Below, one piece after another: positions 1 through 7,575 of a stretch of 24,169 nt of DNA. The stretch spans positions 1 to 24,169 of the forward strand of contig DEJW01000013.1 in the NCBI GenBank assembly GCA_002353585.1, given 5' to 3'. The notes beneath the pieces are model-generated. The model saw nothing but the letters and a program-made list of their open reading frames with translations, was not told the DNA's origin and did no database searches. The position numbers and the translations under genes are program-made. How positions within the stretch are numbered: position 1 is the stretch's first letter; every line of letters starts with the position of its first letter. The DNA is from Prevotellaceae bacterium UBA2738. GTDB lineage: Bacteria; Bacteroidota; Bacteroidia; Bacteroidales; Bacteroidaceae.

Positions 1-147
1 TGTTTCTTCACCCAAGTATATATACCTTATATAAATAAGGACATACATACCAGCTTCTCGTACTACTACTTTTCCTGTTTATGTAACTCTGTCAAAGAAC
101 TCTTTCTTTTGTGCCTCAAACACCCATTTTTTGAGCGGAAGCGAGTG
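1..147 (-). other. Probable rRNA operon leader (16S beyond left edge)
   Basis: No protein reading frame is visible here. Read leftward from the promoter at 148-179, the transcript contains GTTCTTTGACAGAG, which resembles the boxA antitermination element of rRNA leaders. It continues with an AAGTAGTAGTACGAGAAGCTGG-like stretch (within about 45-80), which I recall as typical of leaders ahead of Bacteroidales 16S genes. A small AT-rich hairpin (CCTTAT/ATAAGG, about 26-41) lies nearer the edge. The 16S gene itself is outside the window, so this rests on leader resemblance and the strong promoter. An ordinary long 5' UTR is the alternative. Confidence 0.42.
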
Positions 148-179
148 CAAAGGTACGTACTTTTTGGAAATCTCACAAA
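148..179 (-). promoter_or_regulatory. Strong Bacteroidales promoter, leftward
   Basis: On the minus strand a TTTG -33 box (176-179) is separated by exactly 20 bp from a TACCTTTG -7 box (148-155). This matches the Bacteroidetes primary-sigma consensus well. It fires out of the left end of the window, divergently from hemW. Confidence 0.75.
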
Positions 180-229
180 CAAAAAGCAAACTTTTTTCAT
201 ATTTTAACAGCATTTTCTGAAAAAAATAG

Positions 230-237
230 TACTTTTG
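230..237 (+). promoter_or_regulatory. -7 box for hemW
   Basis: TACTTTTG fits TAnnTTTG and lies 29 bp before the hemW start codon. No clear TTTG -33 box is present at the expected spacing; only T-rich sequence is seen at 202-216. Confidence 0.55.
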
Positions 238-266
238 CTGCAAATTTAACCTCCAAGATATTATTT

Positions 267-1391
267 ATGGCTGGAATTTATGTTCACATACCCTTTTGTA
301 AGAGCCGTTGTGTGTATTGTGGCTTCTATTCTACAACAGGAAAAACTGACTTGCAAGAAAGATACGCAAAGGCTGTCATGAGGGAGTTGGACTTAAGAGC
401 ATATTATATAAATAATGTACGGGTACATACTATATATATAGGCGGTGGCACACCGTCATATATGCGAACAGACTTGCTGACAAATATAATAAACGCAATC
501 AAAAAGAAACAGGGCATTGAGGAGGGCGATATAGAAGAGTTTACGATTGAGTGTAATCCTGATGATGTGACAGAAGAGTTTGCAGAGACGATAGTGGGGA
601 TGGGAGTAAACCGTGTTTCGTTAGGAGTGCAGAGTTTTTCAGATGAGAGATTACGTTTTTTGAGAAGACGACACAATGCCGCACAGGCAGCCATTGCCGT
701 ACAGACATTACGCAGACATGGGATAAGGAATATCAGCATAGACTTGATGTTTGGTTTTCCTGACGAGACATTAAGCGAGTGGCAGAAGGATATAAGAAGA
801 GCTATTGAGTTGGATGTAGAACATATATCAGCTTATTCACTGATGTATGAGGAAGGTACCCCGCTCTATCGTATGCTGGCAGAAGGAAAGGTGAAGGAAT
901 GCGACGAGGCACTTAGCACAAAAATGTATGATGTGCTGATGGAAATGCTGGAAAAGGCAGGTTATGAGCATTACGAAATAAGCAACTTTGCGAAGACAGG
1001 CTATCGTTCCAAGCATAACTCCAGCTATTGGAACGACAGCATATACTTGGGACTGGGTGCTGCTGCCCACTCATACAACAGGAAGAGCCGACAATGGAAT
1101 ATCGGCGACATAGAGAAGTATATCGAGACAATAGAGAATGGGGAGATACCTGCAGAGAAGGAACTTATAGACCCTGCTACGCATTATAATGACACGATAA
1201 CGACGGCGCTGAGAACAAAAGAAGGCATTGACATAACGAAAGTCGAGGAGCCATACAAATCATATCTGCTTAAGAATGCAGAAAAAGCAATCGCCAGTGG
1301 CAATCTGCAAATAAAGGGTGAAAGGATAAGTCTGACGCGACAAGGACTTTACATCAGCGATAGTATAATGGCAGATTTGATATGGATTTAA
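267..1391 (+). CDS. hemW: HemW, radical-SAM heme chaperone
   Basis: A 374-residue radical SAM protein of the HemN/HemW group. The 4Fe-4S ligands are C11, C15 and C18 in FCKSRCVYCGF. A Phe follows at position 20 where true coproporphyrinogen oxidase HemN has a further Cys, which is the usual mark of HemW. GGGTPS (59-64) is the conserved SAM-binding motif, and the HNSSYW region later is also family-typical. HemW proteins are thought to carry heme to membrane respiratory enzymes rather than oxidise coproporphyrinogen. The ATG at 267 gives the standard N-terminus IYVHIPFC and lies just after a -7 box. The gene is monocistronic, divergent from a putative rRNA promoter and convergent with a small RNA. 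It is often mis-annotated as hemN. Confidence 0.9.
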   Translation: MAGIYVHIPFCKSRCVYCGFYSTTGKTDLQERYAKAVMRELDLRAYYINNVRVHTIYIGGGTPSYMRTDLLTNIINAIKKKQGIEEGDIEEFTIECNPDDVTEEFAETIVGMGVNRVSLGVQSFSDERLRFLRRRHNAAQAAIAVQTLRRHGIRNISIDLMFGFPDETLSEWQKDIRRAIELDVEHISAYSLMYEEGTPLYRMLAEGKVKECDEALSTKMYDVLMEMLEKAGYEHYEISNFAKTGYRSKHNSSYWNDSIYLGLGAAAHSYNRKSRQWNIGDIEKYIETIENGEIPAEKELIDPATHYNDTITTALRTKEGIDITKVEEPYKSYLLKNAEKAIASGNLQIKGERISLTRQGLYISDSIMADLIWI

Positions 1392-1406
1392 TAGCATAAT
1401 GGATAC

Positions 1407-1579
1407 AAAAAAGCCGCACTGGTGATGTGATGAAAACTCCGAGTATAGAAGAATAAGGTGCTCCATGCCTTTGTAATCCACCGGTCTCGCGACTTTTATT
1501 GTGGCCCGCCATTAACAACTGGAAGCGTCCCTCGGTATTTCCTGTAATTGATGAGTATCCCTATCTAACCAGTACGACC
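1407..1579 (-). ncRNA. Structured small RNA, possibly 6S RNA (ssrS)
   Basis: The minus strand has a TACCTTTG -7 box (1585-1592), a region of about 170 nt with no sensible reading frame, and an end in a T-run (plus-strand A-run 1407-1412). The two ends pair: CGTACTGGT near the 5' end (1568-1576) matches ACCAGTGCG (1415-1423) in a 9-bp stem with one G-U pair, directly before the T-run. Further inverted repeats occur inside, for example TGG/CCA flanked by TTGT/ACAA near 1500, and GGTG/CACC near 1462-1485. A single stand-alone transcript closed end to end, with this length, fits 6S RNA (the Bacteroidales-1 motif in Rfam). It is not tmRNA, RNase P or SRP RNA: it lacks their hallmark ends and sizes. 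The RNA call is fairly good; the family assignment is a guess. Confidence 0.55.
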
Positions 1580-1584
1580 GAGTG

Positions 1585-1592
1585 CAAAGGTA
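1585..1592 (-). promoter_or_regulatory. -7 box for the minus-strand small RNA
   Basis: CAAAGGTA on the plus strand reads TACCTTTG on the minus strand. No good TTTG -33 box is seen at 20 bp; that position is occupied by the 7-bp repeat tract 1603-1630. Confidence 0.6.
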
Positions 1593-1602
1593 CAAAAAAT
1601 AG

Positions 1603-1630
1603 TTCATAGTTTACAGTTCATAGTCCATAG
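1603..1630. repeat. Degenerate 7-bp tandem tract A
   Basis: Four consecutive heptamers, TTCATAG, TTTACAG, TTCATAG and TCCATAG, lie between the small-RNA promoter and the sulP -33 box. The same period and near-identical units recur at 3386-3413. Confidence 0.75.
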
Positions 1631-1631
1631 T

Positions 1632-1663
1632 TTTGTCTGATTTAAACTTTTTTTGTACTTTTG
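1632..1663 (+). promoter_or_regulatory. Promoter of the sulP-prmC unit
   Basis: TTTG (1632-1635), 20 bp, TACTTTTG (1656-1663): a textbook Bacteroidales promoter. It overlaps the upstream TTG at 1633, which rules that codon out as the translation start and points to the ATG at 1693. Confidence 0.8.
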
Positions 1664-1692
1664 CAGGCGAATTTATACAAACAACAAAATCA

Positions 1693-3399
1693 ATGGCATT
1701 TATCCAGACAAACAACATCAAGGGTGATATCTTTGGAGGTATCACCGCAGGCATAGTAGCATTGCCGCTCGCCCTCGCATTCGGCATTCAGGCTTTTGGC
1801 GGTATCAACGACCCTGCAGCTGCATCTATGGGAGCGCTTGCAGGACTTGTAGGCGCTACTCTGTTAGGTTTCTTTGCTGCACTCTTTGGCGGAACACATT
1901 CACAAATCAGCGGACCGACGGGTCCGATGACCGTAGTAACAGCCAGCATAGTGAGTGCTGCATGGACAGCCTCATCAGGCAATTTCTCTGCAGTAATAAT
2001 CGCCATGGCGATGGCAGGAATATTCTGTGGACTATTCCAGATACTTTTCGGTATCTTAAGAATAGGTAAGTATGTGCGCTATATCCCCTACCCTGTACTG
2101 TCAGGATTCATGAGCGGTATTGGCGTTATCATCATACTGCAACAGATATACCCACTCATAGGCAAGAAATCGCCTGTCAGCACACTCGACATGCTACTTA
2201 ATTTCCCTAGTGCATGTGCCGACAACGTAAGCATTATGGCACTTCTGCTCGGACTCGGCACTATAGCTCTGATAGTCTGTGTGCCACGTCTGACCAAGAA
2301 AGTACCAGCAACCCTCGTTGCGCTTATCGTGATGACCATCATCAGCATACTCTGCTCTTTTGACGCTGCCCTCACCATCGGCGAGATACCAGCAGGCCTG
2401 CCCATGCCATTCTTTGCAAAAGAAGGTATCGACCTAAGCGGTATCGACTGGATGCAGACTATCGAGGCATCGCTCATCCCTGGTCTCACGCTTGCTGGCC
2501 TGGGTTCGATTGACACCCTGCTCACATCAATCGTAGCCGACAATATAACGAAGACCAAGCACGACTCCAACCAGGAGCTAATAGGTCAGGGCATAGGCAA
2601 TGCCGTTGCCGGTATGTTCTGCGGCATAGCTGGTGCTGGTGCCACCATGCGTACCGTAGTAAACGTGCAGTCAGGCGGCAGAACGCAGATATCAGGTATG
2701 GTTCATGCCCTCTTCCTCCTTGCCATACTCTTAGGCTTAGGCAGTCTGGTGAAGTATGTTCCTCTGTCTGTACTTGCAGGCATCCTTATCACCGTTGGTT
2801 GGGGCATCATCGACTTTCGCGGTTTTAAGGATATCACTCGCATACCTAAAGCTGACGCATTCGTTCTCATCGTGGTATTCCTCACCACCGTATTCGTGGA
2901 TCTGCTCACAGCAGTAGGCATCGGTATGGTTATAGCCTGCGTATTGTTCATGAAACGTGCCGGTGATCTTGCTGAACAGCAGTATGAAGGTGGCGTTTTG
3001 ACCGATGGATTCGATAAAGATACACCTTGGGAAGACGAGAGCGGTGTGACAGAAGAGATGAAGAAGCATATCTACATACAGCGTCTTGAAGGTCCTGTCT
3101 TCTTTGGTTCTATAACTGGCTTCAACAGGGTGATGCACGATGTGCCAGAGGGTATCAACACCGTTATCATTCGCATGAAGCGAGTAAACTTCATGGACCA
3201 GTCAGGCGCTTACGCTATGGAGAATGCTGTAAAGGATTTGCAGGCAAAAGGCATAGAGGTGCTGATGACCATTATACAGCCTCAACCCAGCTACATCATG
3301 CACAAAATGCATCTCATACCTATGGTAGTGGCTGAAGATAAAACCTTCGAGACCTTCGAAGCATGCATAGAACACCTTAAGACAGTTCACAATTCATAG
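1693..3399 (+). CDS. SulP-family anion permease with STAS domain
   Basis: About 568 residues. The first two thirds are strongly hydrophobic, with the SulP signature near residues 45-80 (GGTHSQISGPTGPMT) and repeated Gly/Ala-rich membrane helices. The last ~110 residues form a soluble STAS domain (GPVFFGSITGF...RVNFMDQSGAYAME). Members move sulfate, bicarbonate or other inorganic anions across the inner membrane; the substrate cannot be read from sequence. The start is placed at the ATG at 1693 because the in-frame TTG at 1633 falls inside the promoter. The stop codon lies inside a 7-bp-period tract that also encodes the last residues (HNS). prmC starts 14 nt downstream, so the two are probably co-transcribed. 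Confidence 0.88.
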   Translation: MAFIQTNNIKGDIFGGITAGIVALPLALAFGIQAFGGINDPAAASMGALAGLVGATLLGFFAALFGGTHSQISGPTGPMTVVTASIVSAAWTASSGNFSAVIIAMAMAGIFCGLFQILFGILRIGKYVRYIPYPVLSGFMSGIGVIIILQQIYPLIGKKSPVSTLDMLLNFPSACADNVSIMALLLGLGTIALIVCVPRLTKKVPATLVALIVMTIISILCSFDAALTIGEIPAGLPMPFFAKEGIDLSGIDWMQTIEASLIPGLTLAGLGSIDTLLTSIVADNITKTKHDSNQELIGQGIGNAVAGMFCGIAGAGATMRTVVNVQSGGRTQISGMVHALFLLAILLGLGSLVKYVPLSVLAGILITVGWGIIDFRGFKDITRIPKADAFVLIVVFLTTVFVDLLTAVGIGMVIACVLFMKRAGDLAEQQYEGGVLTDGFDKDTPWEDESGVTEEMKKHIYIQRLEGPVFFGSITGFNRVMHDVPEGINTVIIRMKRVNFMDQSGAYAMENAVKDLQAKGIEVLMTIIQPQPSYIMHKMHLIPMVVAEDKTFETFEACIEHLKTVHNS

Positions 3400-3413
3400 T
3401 TCACAGTTCATAG
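3386..3413. repeat. Degenerate 7-bp tandem tract B
   Basis: Heptamers TTCACAA, TTCATAG, TTCACAG and TTCATAG span the end of the SulP gene and its stop codon (3397-3399). They stop exactly before the TTG that starts prmC. The units match tract A. Confidence 0.78.
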
Positions 3414-4256
3414 TTGAATCTCACTACATTAGCAAATAGACTAACGCAATATGACAGGCAGGAGGCACGCAGCATTGTGCGCCTCCTGCTTAGCGATTGT
3501 CTTAACCTCAGTTTTAACGATATATGTAGTGGGGCACTCGACAGACTATCGCCATCTGAGACTGAACGTCTGGAGCAACTGATGCATCGTTTAGAGAATG
3601 GTGAACCCGTGCAATACGTTATAGGTAAGGCAACATTCTATGGTAGGGAATATAATGTGGCACCTGGTGTGCTGATACCCCGTCCTGAGACCGAGACACT
3701 CATTGATGCCGTATTGCAATATTGCAAACAGAACGATGCAATGCCTCACCCTGCCATACTCGATATAGGCACTGGAAGCGGATGTATAGCCATAACGCTG
3801 GCAAGAGAACTGCCAGGAGCTGATGTTAAGGCATGGGATATAAGCAACGAAGCCTTGGCAATAGCCCAAACAAATGCAAATGATCTTGATGCCAACGTTG
3901 CGTTCCAACATCAAGACGCACTTACCCCTCCTGCTGACACATTATTATATGATATCATCGTATCCAATCCACCATACATCTGCCAACAGGAGGCTGAGAG
4001 CATGGAAGGAAATGTGCTCGACCATGAACCGCATCTTGCTCTCTTTGTGCCAGATAATGATCCACTGCTGTTTTATCGTGCCATCACACTTTATGCAGAA
4101 AAAGCACTACGTAGCAATGGTCTTATAGCATTTGAAATCAACCCAATTTACTCCAAGCTAACCCAGGAACTCCTTTCCACCCACTCCTTCCACAATGTCA
4201 ACATTACCAACGATGAGTATGGTAAGGAAAGAATACTAACCGCCATAAAAAACTGA
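3414..4256 (+). CDS. prmC: PrmC, release-factor glutamine methyltransferase
   Basis: A 280-residue class I SAM methyltransferase that N5-methylates the Gln of the GGQ motif in peptide release factors. It has an N-terminal helical domain (about 1-85) and RPETETL at 90-96. The SAM loop is DIGTGSGC (117-124), and the catalytic NPPY (185-188) defines the family. The start is TTG at 3414: an in-frame TAG lies immediately upstream (3411-3413) and the next Met (near residue 57) would remove most of the N-terminal domain. The start codon directly abuts a 7-bp repeat tract. It follows the SulP gene by 14 nt. Confidence 0.9.
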   Translation: MNLTTLANRLTQYDRQEARSIVRLLLSDCLNLSFNDICSGALDRLSPSETERLEQLMHRLENGEPVQYVIGKATFYGREYNVAPGVLIPRPETETLIDAVLQYCKQNDAMPHPAILDIGTGSGCIAITLARELPGADVKAWDISNEALAIAQTNANDLDANVAFQHQDALTPPADTLLYDIIVSNPPYICQQEAESMEGNVLDHEPHLALFVPDNDPLLFYRAITLYAEKALRSNGLIAFEINPIYSKLTQELLSTHSFHNVNITNDEYGKERILTAIKN

Positions 4257-4351
4257 TTAAAGAATTTGTGTATTTGTTAATTTTCTTAAACAAACGCGCG
4301 CTTCTCTATAGAAATATAGAACAATTTATCGCCTGTTAGAACAAAACGTAG

Positions 4352-4386
4352 TACCTTTGTGACACCTTTTACGGAAATATAGGTGT
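4352..4386 (+). promoter_or_regulatory. -7 box and 5' hairpin of the acyl-ligase gene
   Basis: TACCTTTG (4352-4359) is a good -7 box with only weak sequence at -33. Just downstream ACACCT (4362-4367) pairs with AGGTGT (4381-4386), so the transcript would begin with a hairpin ending 6 nt before the ATG. This could stabilise the mRNA or limit ribosome access. Confidence 0.5.
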
Positions 4387-4392
4387 AAAGAT

Positions 4393-6894
4393 ATGATTAA
4401 AGATTTTAACAGGATTGCCATCATGGCTGGTGAGAAGGACATCACCTTCACCGAGCTTATTCACAACGTCACAGCTGTTGCTAATCATCTTCCTATAAAA
4501 CAGGGAGAGAAGTGTATCATCTTCAGCGAAAACCGCGAAGAATGGATATATTCTGTTTTTGCTATCTGGCAGAAGCGCAGTATAGTTGTGCCTGTGGATG
4601 CTACCTCTACCGTTTCAGACCTTGCCTATATACTCAACGACTGTACACCGGAATGTATCATCGTATCAGCAAACTGCCTTGACACAGCAGAGAAAGCCAT
4701 CAAAGAAGCTGATGCAAAGACCAAGGTGGTGAGCATTGAGGACTTTGCAAAGTTCTGCAAGGAGGATGCTGACGTAAGCGCAGAAAACTACGAACCAGAC
4801 CAGCAGACTATAGCCCTGATAGTATATACCTCAGGTACTACAGGTTCACCTAAGGGTGTAATGCTCACTTTCAGTAATCTGTTTGCAAACATCCGTGGTG
4901 TGTCCGAAGAGGTAAAAATCTTTAATATCGAGCGTCGTACACTCATACTCCTTCCACTCCACCACATACTGCCACTTATGGGCACCATCATAGCACCGAT
5001 ACTCAATGGTGGTGGTGTAGCAATCTGTCCAAGTCTGTCAGGACCTGACATCATGCAGACTCTCTGCCGAGGACAGATAGCCATCTTCGTTGGTGTGCCT
5101 CGTCTGTGGCAAACCCTCTATAGTGGTATAAAGAAGAAGATAGACGAGAAGTGGATTACGCGTGCTCTGTTTAATCTGTGTAAGAAAGCCAACAGTCGCA
5201 CACTTTCACGCATTATATTCAAGAGTGTACACCAGAAGATGGGCGGACATCTTGACTTCTGCGTAAGCGGTGGTGCAGCCTTAGACACAGAGATAGGCGA
5301 AGGACTTCGCACCCTCGGTCTTGACGTGCTTGAGGGATATGGCATGACTGAGACAGCACCAATCATTGCCTTTACCCGTCCTGATGACATCATACCAGGT
5401 TGTGTAGGACTGCCTCTGCCATCAGTTGAGTGTAAGATAGTCAACGGCGAACTCTGCGCCAAGGGTCCTAACGTGATGGTAGGCTACTACAACCGTCCGA
5501 AAGAAACAGCAGACGTGATAGATGCCGACGGATTCATACATACTGGCGACCTCGCGCGTATAGATGAGAAGGGACGAGTATATATCACAGGCAGAAGCAA
5601 GGAGATAATCATACTTTCAAACGGTAAGAATGTGCAACCTGCTGAGATAGAGTTCCAGCTCGAGAAGTATGACGACCTTATAAAAGAGGTTGCCGTGACT
5701 GAGAAGAACGATATGCTGTGGGCCATCATCGTACCACAAAACGCCAATATCACTGAAGATGAGCTGAAGACCAAGGTGGTGCAGCCATACAACAAGACTG
5801 TTGAGAACTACAAGAAGATAATGAATATCTTCATCTACAACGGTGACCTGCCACGCACCAAGCTCGACAAGCTCCAGCGCTTCAAGCTCAAGGACATACT
5901 GGACGGAGCTACTAACCACGAGCCCCTTAACCAAGTCCCCCAATCTGACGAGCCCGAGAGCGAGGAATACCGTATCATCAAGGAATATATCGAGGCTGAA
6001 AAGAAGGTAACCGTCAAGCCTACCGACCACATAGAGACCGACCTGGCATTCGATTCGCTCGACCGTGTGAGTCTGCAGGGCTTCATAGAGCAGACCTTCG
6101 GCATGACCATCAATGCCGACACTATGGCTGACTTCAAGGACATCCGCACCCTTGCCGAGAAAGTGACAAAGGGGCAGACTCGCCGCGAGGTGGAGAAGAT
6201 AGATTGGCATAAGATACTGACCTGCGAAGAAGAAACGGCTATGCCTACGAAACGTGAGCAAGCTCACTACGAAAACGAAAACCTGAAACTGCCTATGGCA
6301 AGTTTCACCCATACCTTGTATGAGGGAATGTTCAAGATGTTCTTCAAGACCTATAACCGCATGACGATAAAGGGCACAGAGAATATACCTGCCAACGGTC
6401 CGTTTATCCTTGCCCCTAACCATCAAAGTTACCTCGATGCTCCTATCGCCATGGCTGGTGTGCCTAAGAATCAGATTAACGATATCTATTTCTATGCCAC
6501 AGAGGAGCATGTGCAAGGCAAGTTCCTGCGATTTATGGCTAACCGCCACAACATCATACTTATGGAGAATCGTAATCTGAAGAACTCCATTCTGAAACTC
6601 TCCAAGGTGCTTCGTCAGGGAAAGAGCATCATGATATTCCCCGAGGGCACTCGCACTTACTCAGGCGAGATGGGTGATTTCAAGAAAACATTCGCTATTC
6701 TTGCTAAAGAACTCAACGTACCTATCGTACCTGTACGCATCACAGGAGCATATCGTATGCTGAAGCGTGGCACACGATTCATTCAGCCTTGTCACATACA
6801 GGTGGAGTATCTGCCAGAAGTAAGACCTAACGAGACGCTCACCTATGACGAAATAGCACAAATTGTGAAATCAAGAATCCAGGGCGAAGCATAA
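4393..6894 (+). CDS. AMP-dependent acyl ligase / ACP / PlsC-type acyltransferase fusion
   Basis: 833 residues with three joined modules. Residues 1 to about 505 form an acyl-adenylate ligase: TSGTTGSPKG (146-155), GYGMTETAP, TGRSK (399-403), and the C-terminal lysine region PRTKLDKLQR (487-496, likely K493). About 530-605 is an acyl carrier domain with DSLD, where Ser555 is the expected phosphopantetheine site. About 640-833 is a PlsC-like acyltransferase with NHQSYLD (H677, D682) and FPEGTR (749-754). It should activate a fatty or aryl acid with ATP, hold it on its own ACP and pass it to a hydroxyl acceptor, probably at the inner membrane face. Module order is opposite to E. coli Aas (acyltransferase first), and Aas has no ACP. 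The true substrate is unknown. Confidence 0.85.
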   Translation: MIKDFNRIAIMAGEKDITFTELIHNVTAVANHLPIKQGEKCIIFSENREEWIYSVFAIWQKRSIVVPVDATSTVSDLAYILNDCTPECIIVSANCLDTAEKAIKEADAKTKVVSIEDFAKFCKEDADVSAENYEPDQQTIALIVYTSGTTGSPKGVMLTFSNLFANIRGVSEEVKIFNIERRTLILLPLHHILPLMGTIIAPILNGGGVAICPSLSGPDIMQTLCRGQIAIFVGVPRLWQTLYSGIKKKIDEKWITRALFNLCKKANSRTLSRIIFKSVHQKMGGHLDFCVSGGAALDTEIGEGLRTLGLDVLEGYGMTETAPIIAFTRPDDIIPGCVGLPLPSVECKIVNGELCAKGPNVMVGYYNRPKETADVIDADGFIHTGDLARIDEKGRVYITGRSKEIIILSNGKNVQPAEIEFQLEKYDDLIKEVAVTEKNDMLWAIIVPQNANITEDELKTKVVQPYNKTVENYKKIMNIFIYNGDLPRTKLDKLQRFKLKDILDGATNHEPLNQVPQSDEPESEEYRIIKEYIEAEKKVTVKPTDHIETDLAFDSLDRVSLQGFIEQTFGMTINADTMADFKDIRTLAEKVTKGQTRREVEKIDWHKILTCEEETAMPTKREQAHYENENLKLPMASFTHTLYEGMFKMFFKTYNRMTIKGTENIPANGPFILAPNHQSYLDAPIAMAGVPKNQINDIYFYATEEHVQGKFLRFMANRHNIILMENRNLKNSILKLSKVLRQGKSIMIFPEGTRTYSGEMGDFKKTFAILAKELNVPIVPVRITGAYRMLKRGTRFIQPCHIQVEYLPEVRPNETLTYDEIAQIVKSRIQGEA

Positions 6895-6899
6895 TTCTG

Positions 6900-6934
6900 T
6901 TCACAGTTTCATTTTTTCATTCTTCATTCTTCAT
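6900..6934. repeat. Degenerate 7-bp tandem tract C
   Basis: Heptamers TTCACAG, TTTCATT, TTTTCAT, TCTTCAT and TCTTCAT fill the gap between the acyl-ligase stop (6894) and the TTG start of the next gene (6941). It is the same period as tracts A and B with drifted units. Confidence 0.72.
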
Positions 6935-6940
6935 TACTAA

Positions 6941-7567
6941 TTGGGCTTACCACTTAAAGACGAACAGGGCAACACTTGGACCCACCTCTTAGGAGCGGTC
7001 TTCGCACTATCCAGCATCTGGATGGTGTGGCCTGCTGTGCACCAGGGGTGGCAAATGGCTTTTGGTGTCATCTTCTTTATTGTAGGTATGTTTCTCATGT
7101 TTCTCAGCAGCACTATCTACCACTGGGTGCATCCAGGCATAGCCAAGGATGTATTACGCAAACTCGACCACATCAGCATCTACGTCATGATAGCCTGTTC
7201 CTACACCCCCATCTGCGTTGGTGTAGTAGGCGGATGGATAGGCTGGACAGTCTTTGGAGTGCAATGGGCAGCTGTCATTGGTGGCACCTTTTATAAAATC
7301 TTCGCCTTGGGCAAATACCCCAAACTGTCCCTTGCCCTATACCTCGTAATGGGATGGAGTGTACTCTTGGTCATAGAGCCTGTCATGTCGCGTCTTTCCT
7401 GGCTTGCCATCAGTTTTCTTTTTGCTGAAGGACTGTTTTATACCGCTGGCACCTATTTCTTTGCTAACGACAAAAAACTCCACTTTCATGCCATTTGGCA
7501 TGTCTTCGTGCTCCTTGGCGCCATCTCCCATTGGAGTGTGGTGCTCTGCGTAATCAATGGGGCGTAA
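6941..7567 (+). CDS. Hemolysin III / PAQR-family membrane protein (YqfA-like)
   Basis: 208 residues with about seven hydrophobic helices. Family metal-site residues are visible: H15 in NTWTHLLG, SSTIYH (56-61), LDH (75-77), and HFHAIWH (181-187) near the C-terminus. These resemble the Ser/Asp/His zinc site of PAQR receptors and bacterial hemolysin III/TrhA proteins, implicated in membrane lipid homeostasis. The start is TTG at 6941; an in-frame TAA is directly upstream (6938-6940) and the next Met would delete the N-terminal EQGNTWTH motif. It lies 46 nt after the acyl-ligase gene and is probably co-transcribed. It meets the leftward lipoprotein gene tail to tail with an 8-nt gap. Confidence 0.85.
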   Translation: MGLPLKDEQGNTWTHLLGAVFALSSIWMVWPAVHQGWQMAFGVIFFIVGMFLMFLSSTIYHWVHPGIAKDVLRKLDHISIYVMIACSYTPICVGVVGGWIGWTVFGVQWAAVIGGTFYKIFALGKYPKLSLALYLVMGWSVLLVIEPVMSRLSWLAISFLFAEGLFYTAGTYFFANDKKLHFHAIWHVFVLLGAISHWSVVLCVINGA

Positions 7568-7575
7568 GAGTATTC

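Noticed and set aside
267..1391. Oxygen-independent coproporphyrinogen III oxidase (HemN)
   Set aside because: The extra Cys after CxxxCxxC is Phe here and the protein is shorter than HemN, so HemW fits better.
1400..1600. tmRNA, RNase P RNA or SRP RNA
   Set aside because: The sequence is too short for tmRNA or RNase P RNA, has no CCA-type tRNA-like end and lacks the conserved SRP loop sequence.
1633..1692. 20-residue N-terminal extension of the SulP protein
   Set aside because: The TTG lies in the -33 box and the -7 box is further downstream, so this stretch is promoter, not coding.
4273..4294. Terminator after prmC
   Set aside because: The AT-only inverted repeat has a bulge and no T-run after it; too weak to call.
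5617..6549. 310-codon open frame opposite the acyl-ligase gene
   Set aside because: It lies inside a well-supported three-domain gene, lacks its own promoter and has no recognisable motif; it is a codon-bias shadow.
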